DNA of 64,000 nucleotides from REEB426 sp964551975 (GTDB lineage: Bacteria > Actinomycetota > Actinomycetes > S36-B12). The stretch covers positions 62,001-126,000 of the forward strand of contig CAZKFI010000001.1 of assembly GCA_964551975.1 (NCBI GenBank), given 5' to 3'. Each line of letters starts with the position of its first letter. Within the stretch, counting starts at the first letter, position 1. A program made the translations under genes and the position numbers. Shown here piece by piece: positions 36,406 through 43,838 of this stretch. The notes below the pieces were generated by a model. That model made no database searches, was not told the origin of the DNA, and saw only the letters and a list, made by a program, of their open reading frames with translations.

Positions 36406-37590
36406 ATGCTGATCAGGCCTGAACCGGCTGCTGCCGCGCCCGCCGACGGTGCGCCCATTGTGGGCATGATCGGCGGCGGGCAGCTGGCGCGCATGACGGC
36501 GGCTGCGGCTGAAGCACTTGGCATCGGCTTTCGGGTACTGGTCAGCTCCGCCGACGAACCCGCCGCGCAGATTGTTCGTGACACCTGGATTGGCAGCCAT
36601 CTGGATCCGGCTGCTGTCGGTGCCTTCAGTTCTGGTTGCGCAGTTGTCACCTTTGATCACGAGCATGTCCCCGCGGACTGTCTCGCGGCGGCCGCCGCAG
36701 CGGGCGCTGAGGTTCGACCTGGGCCGGCAGCCCTGGCCTTGGCTCAGGACAAGGCCGTGATGCGTCAACAGTTGACCGCTTTGGGTCATCCCTGTCCGCG
36801 CTGGACAGTGCTGGATGGGCCAGCTCGAGCCGGTGACTTCGTGGCCGAGGTCGGCTGGCCGATCATCGTCAAGACTTCGCGCGGCGGGTATGACGGACGC
36901 GGGGTTTGGCGTATTGACGATCCGGAGGCGTTGGATGCGCTGCTCGCTCAGGAATTGCCCAGCGGTGCGTGCTGGGTGCTCGAGGAGTGTGTGCCGTTCG
37001 AGCAAGAACTGTGTGCTCAGGTCGCCCGCAGTCCGTCCGGCCAGGCGGTGGCCTACCCCGTGGTGCGAACTCGCCAGGTTGACGGCATGTGCGCCGAGGT
37101 CATCGCACCAGCTCCCCATCTGCCAGAGGCCCTAGCCATGCAGGCCCAGCAGATCGCTCTGCGCATCGCAGGTGATCTCGACGTAGTGGGCATGCTGGCG
37201 GTGGAGATGTTCCAAACAGGCAACGAGTTGACCGTCAATGAACTTGCCATGCGTCCGCATAACTCTGGGCATTGGAGTATCGAGGGGGCAGTGACGAGCC
37301 AGTTCGAGAATCACCTCCGTGCGGTACTCGATCTTCCCCTCGGCGACCCTGCACCGCGGGCTCCTGCTGCGGTCATGGTCAACATCATCGGCACCGACGC
37401 CGAGCACCTCTACTCGGGCTATCGACACGTTCTTGCTCGTGATCCTCAGGTGAAGGTGCATCTGTACGGCAAGAGCGTGCGACCGGGGCGCAAGTTGGGG
37501 CACGTCACGCTCCTTGGCCTCGAGCCAACGCAACTGCTGGCACGCGCCCAGCATGCCGCGCACTACCTCTCCGGCATGATTGACGAGTGA
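36406..37590 (+). CDS. purK: N5-carboxyaminoimidazole ribonucleotide synthase
   Basis: 394 residues of the ATP-grasp family. The N-terminal [11 protein letters not shown] is the PurK signature, [13 protein letters not shown] the ATP loop and [14 protein letters not shown] the catalytic end. It carboxylates AIR with bicarbonate and ATP in purine synthesis. The leaderless -10 supports the first ATG. Followed by purE with a 52-base gap. Confidence 0.96.
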   Translation: MLIRPEPAAAAPADGAPIVGMIGGGQLARMTAAAAEALGIGFRVLVSSADEPAAQIVRDTWIGSHLDPAAVGAFSSGCAVVTFDHEHVPADCLAAAAAAGAEVRPGPAALALAQDKAVMRQQLTALGHPCPRWTVLDGPARAGDFVAEVGWPIIVKTSRGGYDGRGVWRIDDPEALDALLAQELPSGACWVLEECVPFEQELCAQVARSPSGQAVAYPVVRTRQVDGMCAEVIAPAPHLPEALAMQAQQIALRIAGDLDVVGMLAVEMFQTGNELTVNELAMRPHNSGHWSIEGAVTSQFENHLRAVLDLPLGDPAPRAPAAVMVNIIGTDAEHLYSGYRHVLARDPQVKVHLYGKSVRPGRKLGHVTLLGLEPTQLLARAQHAAHYLSGMIDE

Positions 37591-37642
37591 GGAACAGCAT
37601 GAGCACGACGGGTTGGGCAACTCGACTATGCGTAGGCCTGGC

Positions 37643-38134
37643 ATGAACGCACGTGTTGCCATCTGTATGGGATCGGATTCCGATTGGCCCACCATGCAGA
37701 CCGCGGCCGAAGCCCTCGATGAATTCAATATCGACTACCAGGTGCAGGTGCTCTCGGCCCATCGCATGCCCCATGAAATGGTGGAATTCGGCAGCACTGC
37801 TGCACAGCAGGGCATTCGCGTCATCATCGCCGGTGCAGGTGGTGCGGCACATCTGCCCGGCATGTTGGCTTCATTGACCCCACTTCCTGTGATCGGCGTC
37901 CCCGTACCGGTCGGGTCCCTGGATGGCATGGACGCGCTCCTTTCAATCGTCCAGATGCCAGCCGGGGTTCCGGTGGCCACTGTTGCCATTGGCAATGCGC
38001 GAAATGCCGGACTCCTCGCCGTGCGCATCTTGGCCGCTGGTGACGAAGCGCTGTGCGACGCGATGCTCGCCTTTCAACAACGGCTGAATGCCGAGGCAAA
38101 GGCGAAGGGCGAGCGACTCCTCAAGCAGATCTGA
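37643..38134 (+). CDS. purE: N5-carboxyaminoimidazole ribonucleotide mutase
   Basis: 163 residues, normal for class I Pur[12 protein letters not shown] binds the phosphate, the active-site His is in SAHRMPHEM, and [11 protein letters not shown] and [14 protein letters not shown] are conserved. It converts N5-CAIR to CAIR. The open frame extends to a TTG at 37580 overlapping purK; ATG codons at 37628 and 37643 are the realistic starts and the latter gives the family N-terminus MNARVAI. Convergent with the CoA-binding gene 13 bases away. Confidence 0.95.
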   Translation: MNARVAICMGSDSDWPTMQTAAEALDEFNIDYQVQVLSAHRMPHEMVEFGSTAAQQGIRVIIAGAGGAAHLPGMLASLTPLPVIGVPVPVGSLDGMDALLSIVQMPAGVPVATVAIGNARNAGLLAVRILAAGDEALCDAMLAFQQRLNAEAKAKGERLLKQI

Positions 38135-38147
38135 GCTGCTGGATCCG

Positions 38148-38594
38148 CTAGCGCAACGGGTGACGGCGCAGTTCGATCGCCGGACAGCGATCCATCACCA
38201 TGTCCGCACCGGCGGCTCGCACGCGCCGCGCCGCCGCCTCGTCAATGACGTCCAGTTGAAACCAGACGGCACGAGCGCCTACGGCAACTGCCTCATCAGC
38301 GACGGCACCGGCAAGGTCGGAGCGCACAAAGACATCCACCACATCAGGTGCGCCCAGCGCGGCGGCTGCCTGCGTGATGGAGGAGTAGCCGTCGCTCCCG
38401 TGCACCGTGGGCGCGGAGGGGTGGATCGGCACAATCTGCTTGCCCTGGCTGGCAAGGACGGCAGCAACACGGTAGGCGGCTCGCTCGGTGTTCGTGCTGA
38501 GACCGACGATGAACCACAGTTGCGCGTGCTCCAGGATCGCATCGACCTGGGAGTCGCTGCCGTACAGGTCGCTGTCGCGGCCGATCTCAGGCAA
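38148..38594 (-). CDS. CoA-binding domain protein (YccU family)
   Basis: 148 residues of the small succinyl-CoA-synthetase-like CoA-binding family. LWFIVGLSTNTERAAYRVA and IVPIHPSAPTVHG mark the Rossmann core, and AVWFQLDVIDEAA the end. Stand-alone proteins of this type bind CoA; a physiological role is not established. The TTG start lies eight bases inside the end of ugd, so it is co-transcribed with it. Confidence 0.85.
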   Translation of the reverse strand: MPEIGRDSDLYGSDSQVDAILEHAQLWFIVGLSTNTERAAYRVAAVLASQGKQIVPIHPSAPTVHGSDGYSSITQAAAALGAPDVVDVFVRSDLAGAVADEAVAVGARAVWFQLDVIDEAAARRVRAAGADMVMDRCPAIELRRHPLR

Positions 38595-39930
38595 GGGGTC
38601 TGCCGAGAGCTCGGTACGTCCAACCAGCTGATCGCCACCGTTGGGGATCCAGGGTGTTACGCGCGTCGATGCAGTGCCGAGTGCCGGTGCCCGGGATCGA
38701 CCCCGGGTCCAACTCGCGATAGTCGCGCCATTCGGTGAGGTGCAGCACCAGTTCGGTATTGGTCAACGCAGTCAGTAGATCGGCTTCGTAAATCAGATTG
38801 GGGTAGACGCGAGCAGCGTTGGCCAAGGCCTTGGGATCGTGGACGACCACACGCGCCCCTGAGTTATGCAGGGTTGCAGCGACGTCGAGGGCAGGGGAGT
38901 CGCGCACGTCATCACTGTCGGGCTTGAACGCTGCGCCGAGGACGGTGACCGTGCGACCACCCAGTGACCCACCCAGTGCTGCGCGTGCCAGGTCAACGGT
39001 GTGAGCCCGCCTACGAAGGTTGATGCTGTCGACCTCACGGAGAAAGGTGAGGGCTTCCTCTGCCCCGAGTTCCCCGGCGCGCGCCATGAAAGCGCGAATG
39101 TCCTTGGGTAGGCAGCCGCCACCGAAACCTAGTCCGGCGGCCAGAAAGCGAGAGCCGATGCGCGGGTCGTACCCGATGGCCTGAGCCAACAGGGTCACGT
39201 CAGCTCCGGCTGCCTCGCACACCTCCGCCATCGCGTTGATGAAGGAGATCTTGGTCGCAAGGAACGAGTTCGCGGCGACCTTGACCAATTCCGCGGTGGC
39301 GAAATCCATCACCAGCAGCGGCACGCCCTGTTCAATCAGCGGCGCGTAGACGGTGCGGAGCAATTCCTCTGCACGCGTACTGCGCACGCCAATCACCAGT
39401 CGATCCGGTCGCAGCGTGTCGGCGACAGCGAACCCCTCGCGAAGGAATTCCGGATTCCAGGCGACCTCCACGTCCGGACCCGCGGCGGCGGCCAGACGGT
39501 TGGCAAGTTCGTCGGCGGTACCGACCGGAACCGTGGACTTGCCCACCACGAGAGCACCCGGCTGCAGATGGGGGGCGAGTGCATCAACCGAGCCCCGTAC
39601 CTGGGAAAGGTCGGCGGCATTGGCTCCGGGAGTTTGCGGTGTGCCTACACAGATGAAGTGCACGTCAGCAGCGGCACCGGCCTCGGCGAAGGACGTTGTG
39701 AAGCTCAATCGTCCGGCCTGCAGGTTGCGCTGGAGGACCTCTTCCAGTTCGGGCTCGAAGAAGGGGACTGTCCCGGATTGCAGCCTGTCCACCTTGGCCT
39801 GGTCAACGTCCACCCCGATGACCTGGAAGCCGAGTTCGGCCATGCAGGCGGCGTGCGTGGCGCCGAGGTAGCCGGTGCCGATGACGGAGAGCCGTGGCAG
39901 GGCGCGTTCATGGGTTGACGATGCTGACAC
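38587..39930 (-). CDS. ugd: UDP-glucose 6-dehydrogenase family
   Basis: 447 residues. NAD-binding VIGTGYLGATHAACMAELG at the N-terminus, the catalytic Cys in GFGGGCLPKDI and the C-terminal GAAFKPDSDDVRDSPAL are the family landmarks. It oxidises UDP-glucose (less likely GDP-mannose or UDP-N-acetyl sugars) to the uronic acid, which would feed an acidic polymer built by the genes to the right. GTG start with a leaderless -10 (TACCCT, six bases). Divergent from the first glycosyltransferase gene. Confidence 0.88.
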   Translation of the reverse strand: MSASSTHERALPRLSVIGTGYLGATHAACMAELGFQVIGVDVDQAKVDRLQSGTVPFFEPELEEVLQRNLQAGRLSFTTSFAEAGAAADVHFICVGTPQTPGANAADLSQVRGSVDALAPHLQPGALVVGKSTVPVGTADELANRLAAAAGPDVEVAWNPEFLREGFAVADTLRPDRLVIGVRSTRAEELLRTVYAPLIEQGVPLLVMDFATAELVKVAANSFLATKISFINAMAEVCEAAGADVTLLAQAIGYDPRIGSRFLAAGLGFGGGCLPKDIRAFMARAGELGAEEALTFLREVDSINLRRRAHTVDLARAALGGSLGGRTVTVLGAAFKPDSDDVRDSPALDVAATLHNSGARVVVHDPKALANAARVYPNLIYEADLLTALTNTELVLHLTEWRDYRELDPGSIPGTGTRHCIDARNTLDPQRWRSAGWTYRALGRPLA

Positions 39931-39936
39931 CGGGTA

Positions 39937-39942
39937 AGGGTA
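39937..39942 (-). promoter_or_regulatory. -10 element for leaderless ugd
   Basis: TACCCT on the minus strand, six bases before GTG at 39930. Faces a second leaderless promoter 44 bases away. Confidence 0.55.
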
Positions 39943-39985
39943 ACGGGGTAACCCGTGCCTGGCGCCGCGCCCAACCGGATCCGGC

Positions 39986-39991
39986 TACGGT
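39986..39991 (+). promoter_or_regulatory. -10 element for the glycosyltransferase operon
   Basis: TACGGT, six bases, GTG at 39998. With the ugd promoter it forms a divergent pair in a 67-base gap. Confidence 0.55.
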
Positions 39992-39997
39992 GCACGG

Positions 39998-41611
39998 GTG
40001 ATCCTGGTACCCGCAGCGGCGCGGGTCCTGCGCCGCCGGCGGCTGCGGGTCCGAAACCGGGCCGATCTGGCCAGGCTTGCCCTGGCGTCGATTGGTGGCC
40101 CTCAGGTGCGTGGGGTCAGTGTGCTGGTCGCCGAGGAACCCCTGGTGCGAGGCTGGATGGGGCAGCCGCGCATTGCGGGTATTCGCGCCCTCGTACTGCG
40201 TCCCGCAGGTGGCGGTACTCGAGTCATCGTCGATCTCGACCAGGCCAACGATCTGGGCCTGGTGTTGGCAGCGGTACTGCGGCTAGTGCAGCCGACGGTT
40301 CCACTGGCGTTGGGAGCCCAACTCACGCTCGCCCCTGGCCTACCTCTCAGTGGGGCGGCGCTGATCCCGTTCGCCGATGCAGTCACGGACCGAGGGTCTG
40401 GCCCAAGCGGGCACCTGCGTCGCGATGATCTCGTCATCGGTCCCGGTTTAAACATCCAAACCTCAAGCATCCAAACTTCAAGCATCCAAACTTCAAGCGT
40501 TCAAACGCTGGATGGTGAAGTGCCGACGGGTACGAGCTATCGCGAGCTTTCGGCCAGCACATGGTTCGTCGACCCGGCGATCCACCGACCGATTGGTCGA
40601 GTGAGCCCGGTCAGGGAGCCGGTGAGCGCCACTATCTTGGACGCCGAGTCCAGCAGCCTGCGGGTTCGTCTGCCAGGGGGCAATCGGCAGCTTCAGGCAC
40701 CACTTACTGCTGCCGACATCGCGGCATTGCTGGAGGTCGATGTTCTCCCCATTGAGCCAACCGCCCTCGCCGAGCCGCTGCGCTGGCAGCTGCAATCAAG
40801 TGGAGTGGTGTTGTCCACGCAGCCCGTGGGTGACCCGTTGGAGTTGCAGTCGCAGTCTGTTCTAGGACGCCGTGCGGCCCTGCAGCACTGGTCGCCTCAG
40901 GCCTGGTTGAATCGTTGGCCCACAGTCAGTGCAGTGATGCTCACCCACCGCACAGAGCACCTAGAACGCATTGCTGCGCAGCTCGGCGCCTTGCAGTACC
41001 CACGCTTGGAAATCATCCTTGCCCTGCATGGCTTGCAGATTTCGGACCCACTCGTTGGACAACTTCACGAGTTGGCCGGAAGATCCGGCGCCCATGTTCG
41101 GATGGTGTCGATTGATGGGTCATTAGTTTTCGGTGCCGCAATGCAGCAGGCTAGTCGGATGGCCGACGGTGAACTGCTCACCAAGGTCGATGACGATGAC
41201 TGGTACGCACCCAGCCATATCTGGGATCTGGTCCTAGCGCGTAGCTACTCAGGTGCACAGGTCGTAGGCAAGGCGCTGGATTGGATCGCCCTGCAGGACT
41301 GCACCGTCTTTCGTCCGGTGTACCCCGCAGAGCGCTACGCCCTCTTCGTCGCCGGTGGAACGATGCTGATCTCGCAGGCCGACCTCCAGCAGGTTGGTGG
41401 CTGGCGTGATGTTCCCCGGTCGATTGATCGCGCACTCCTGCAACAGGTGCGCCAGGAAGGTGGCCTGGTCTATCGAACCCACGGACTTGGCTACATCTAT
41501 TCCCGAGTTGGCGAAAGTCACACGGCGCGGGTGAGCGATGCCCACTTCATGAAAGAGGTAGCGCGGACCTGGCCAGGCATCATTCGGCACGAGTCCTTCG
41601 GCACTCAATGA
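39998..41611 (+). CDS. Two-part protein with C-terminal family 2 glycosyltransferase domain
   Basis: 537 residues. The first 300 residues are basic at the start and have no family I recognise; they include a 15-base repeat that encodes IQTSS units near residues 152-167. The C-terminal 230 residues are GT-A: VSAVMLTHRTEHLERIAAQL, donor-metal motif KVDDDDWYAP, and a transferase-like end. Similar proteins occur in actinobacterial polymer loci. It probably adds a sugar in the cytoplasm to a lipid-linked chain; the sugar is unknown. Confidence 0.72.
   Translation: MILVPAAARVLRRRRLRVRNRADLARLALASIGGPQVRGVSVLVAEEPLVRGWMGQPRIAGIRALVLRPAGGGTRVIVDLDQANDLGLVLAAVLRLVQPTVPLALGAQLTLAPGLPLSGAALIPFADAVTDRGSGPSGHLRRDDLVIGPGLNIQTSSIQTSSIQTSSVQTLDGEVPTGTSYRELSASTWFVDPAIHRPIGRVSPVREPVSATILDAESSSLRVRLPGGNRQLQAPLTAADIAALLEVDVLPIEPTALAEPLRWQLQSSGVVLSTQPVGDPLELQSQSVLGRRAALQHWSPQAWLNRWPTVSAVMLTHRTEHLERIAAQLGALQYPRLEIILALHGLQISDPLVGQLHELAGRSGAHVRMVSIDGSLVFGAAMQQASRMADGELLTKVDDDDWYAPSHIWDLVLARSYSGAQVVGKALDWIALQDCTVFRPVYPAERYALFVAGGTMLISQADLQQVGGWRDVPRSIDRALLQQVRQEGGLVYRTHGLGYIYSRVGESHTARVSDAHFMKEVARTWPGIIRHESFGTQ
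40453..40512. repeat. 15-bp tandem repeat in a glycosyltransferase gene
   Basis: Three near-perfect copies of CATCCAAACTTCAAG plus a fourth decayed copy. In frame they give IQTSS repeats. The AT-rich unit stands out from the GC-rich gene. A sister array with ATCCAAAC lies between genes at 56170. Confidence 0.92.
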
Positions 41612-41642
41612 GGTGGACGTCTTCCATGAGTCTTGATAGGCC

Positions 41643-42635
41643 ATGAGCCAGCAGTTGCCCTCGGTATCGGTAGTCATGCCGGTGATCAACGAGGAGCGGC
41701 ATCTGACCGCCGCCGTTGAGCGCATCCTCAGCCAGGACTACGCCGGGCGGTTGGAGGTCGTCATCGCGGTAGCCCCGTCCAGCGATCGAACGGCCGAGGT
41801 CGCGGCGGATCTTGCTGCAGGCGATCAACGTGTTCGCGTCGTCGAGAACCCCTCTGGTGCCACACCAGCGGGACTGAACGCCGCGATCAATGCGAGCACT
41901 GGCGACATCGTCGTGCGCGTGGACGGACATGCCATGGTGCCGGTCGACTACGTACGTACCGCTGTACGGGTATTGCAGGAGACGGGTGCTGACAATGTCG
42001 GCGGCGTAATGGCAGCGGAAGGTACGACGGATTTTGAGTGTGCGGTGGCGCGCGCCATGACCTCCCGGTTCGGCGTCGGTGGTGCGGCATTCCATGTCGG
42101 TGGCGAGGCTGGACCCGCACTCACCGTGTATCTGGGTTGCTTCCAGCGTTCGGCACTACAGCGCGTCGGTGGCTTCGATGAAACCATGGTGCGAGCGCAA
42201 GACTGGGAGTTGAACCTACGCATCCGACAGACCGGCGGAACCATCTGGTTCACCCCTGAACTGCAAGTCACCTACCGACCACGTGGCTCGCTGAGGGCCC
42301 TTGCCCGCCAGTACCACGATTACGGGAGGTGGCGGCGTGAGGTGGCGAACCGTCACCCGTCCACCCTGTCCTTGCGCTATCTGGCCGCACCGTTGGCGGT
42401 ACTGGTGATGATCGCCGGCCTGTTGGGAGCATTCATCGGTGCCCTCCTTGGCTCGCCGCTAGCGCCGCTGGGCTTGGTGCCGGTCGGTGGGTACCTGCTT
42501 GCTGACCTGGCCGCCAGTCTGCTCGCCGCATTGACGCGACCACCTGCGCGACTGAAGGAAGCCCGCTGGCTGCCGTTGGTCTACCCGGCGATGCACATTC
42601 CCTGGGGACTGGGGTTTCTACGAGGTGCTCGATGA
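41643..42635 (+). CDS. Family 2 glycosyltransferase with C-terminal membrane helices (ExoA-like)
   Basis: 330 residues. The GT-A core starts VSVVMPVINEERHL; VRVDGHAMVP replaces the DxD-type site and RAQDWELNLRIRQTGG is the acceptor-side motif. Two or three C-terminal helices follow, as in succinoglycan ExoA. It probably extends a lipid-linked polymer at the inner face. The ATG is the only good start; it follows the previous gene by 31 bases and overlaps the next by ATGA. Confidence 0.85.
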   Translation: MSQQLPSVSVVMPVINEERHLTAAVERILSQDYAGRLEVVIAVAPSSDRTAEVAADLAAGDQRVRVVENPSGATPAGLNAAINASTGDIVVRVDGHAMVPVDYVRTAVRVLQETGADNVGGVMAAEGTTDFECAVARAMTSRFGVGGAAFHVGGEAGPALTVYLGCFQRSALQRVGGFDETMVRAQDWELNLRIRQTGGTIWFTPELQVTYRPRGSLRALARQYHDYGRWRREVANRHPSTLSLRYLAAPLAVLVMIAGLLGAFIGALLGSPLAPLGLVPVGGYLLADLAASLLAALTRPPARLKEARWLPLVYPAMHIPWGLGFLRGAR

Positions 42636-43807
42636 GCGGTTGGCTAGGCACAGCCCTACGACGTCGCAGGCCTCGCACAGGTCGATCCCTGCGCTGGTCC
42701 GTGGTGGTGAGTTCACCCCGTGGTGAAGCGGGTGAGCAGTGGGGGGATACCTGGTTCGGGCGTGACCTCGTCGAGGCGCTGCAGGTCGTAAAAGCGCTGC
42801 GGGTCGGACTGGATGACTTCGTCGAGCAGCGCGCTCGATTCTCGAAAGCTGGTGTAGAGNNNNNNNNNNGGTTCGGGCGTGACCTGGTTGAGGCGCTGCA
42901 GGAACGCAATCAGCAGGCCCGGCTCGTGCATCGCGGTGCCGCGAACTCAGCGGCACGCGATCAGGATGACGTGGTGCTCGTGCTGCGCGGTCTGACACCC
43001 GTGGTGCCGCGACCTGCGAACGAGTCTTCACCGACAGCAGGGCCAACAGTGCCAACAGGGCCAACAGGGCCAACAGGGCCAACAGTGCCAACAATGCCAA
43101 TGATGCCAACAGAGCGAACAGCACGAGGAACGCGCTGGATGATGTGGGTGATCTCGCATCCGGCGGAGGTGACCGAAGACGAATTGACGTCGTACGACGC
43201 GGTCTTCGCAGCCAGCAACCATTGGAGTCGCGCCCAGCGCGGAGCAGTTGCCATCCACCCGCTCCTGCAGGCAACGAACCCGCGACGCTTCCGACCCCAG
43301 GCGGGGAAGGCGGATACCGGCGCATCCGTGCTGTTCGTAGGTTCCACTCGCGGCCAGTTTCGGCCGGTGGTGCGCGATGCCGTTACCTGCGGTGCGGATC
43401 TGAGTGTGTACGGAGTTGGCTGGGAAGGGCTGATCCCCGATCACCTTCATCGCGGAGTTCTCCTGGCAAATCCGGAACTGCCGAAGGCGTATGCCTCGGC
43501 TGGAGTCGTCCTCAACGACCACTGGCCGGATATGGCAGCCGAGGGCTTTCTTTCGAATCGACTCTTCGATGCCGTGGCCTGTGGTGCCAGAGTGATCTCG
43601 GACCAGGCAGCTGGCCTAGACGAGGTCTTCGGTGATGTCGTGCAGACCTACCTCACTCCTGATGAACTCTGCCCGATGGTGACCGGTGACTTTCGTAGTG
43701 TGTTTCCTGGACCGGCCGTGCGACGGGAAGCAGCAGAACGAATACGTGCCGAGCACAGTTTTGGAGCCAGAGCCGATCTGCTGATCGAAGTGGCGCAGGG
43801 TCTGTAG
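42632..43807 (+). CDS. CgeB-like glycosyltransferase, with an artefactual in-frame insert
   Basis: The C-terminal half is a GT-B donor domain (VLFVGSTRGQFRP, GVGWEGLIPD, EGFLSNRLFDAVACGARVISD). Near residue 50 a 117-base segment with ten N interrupts the gene: GRDLVEALQ occurs twice, on each side of it. Removing the extra copy gives a protein of about 352 residues that runs WFGRDLVEALQERNQQA. A second oddity is a collagen-like GPT/VPT repeat (about residues 135-160) from a 9-base DNA repeat. Role: sugar transfer in the polymer locus. ATGA overlap with the previous gene. Confidence 0.78.
   Translation: MSGWLGTALRRRRPRTGRSLRWSVVVSSPRGEAGEQWGDTWFGRDLVEALQVVKALRVGLDDFVEQRARFSKAGVEXXXXFGRDLVEALQERNQQARLVHRGAANSAARDQDDVVLVLRGLTPVVPRPANESSPTAGPTVPTGPTGPTGPTVPTMPMMPTERTARGTRWMMWVISHPAEVTEDELTSYDAVFAASNHWSRAQRGAVAIHPLLQATNPRRFRPQAGKADTGASVLFVGSTRGQFRPVVRDAVTCGADLSVYGVGWEGLIPDHLHRGVLLANPELPKAYASAGVVLNDHWPDMAAEGFLSNRLFDAVACGARVISDQAAGLDEVFGDVVQTYLTPDELCPMVTGDFRSVFPGPAVRREAAERIRAEHSFGARADLLIEVAQGL
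42753..42902. other. Chimeric join: 74 foreign bases plus 10-N gap
   Basis: Two 33-base copies (42753-42785 and 42870-42902) differ at two synonymous positions. Between them are 74 bases and ten N. The 74 bases continue as a coherent peptide on the minus strand (SFRESSALLDEVIQSDPQRF), unrelated to the surrounding glycosyltransferase. Same pattern as at 30.6-30.9 kb. Confidence 0.8.
43041..43121. repeat. 9-bp tandem repeat, nine units
   Basis: Units are variants of GGCCAACAG / TGCCAACAG. In frame they encode Gly/Val/Met-Pro-Thr triplets (GPTVPTGPTGPT). Confidence 0.92.
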
Positions 43808-43838
43808 CAGCGGCGGGTGGAACCGGCAGGATGAGACC

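Noticed and set aside
37580..37642. Extended purE N-terminus from a TTG inside purK
   Set aside because: The added residues are not part of PurE and there is a better ATG at the family N-terminus.
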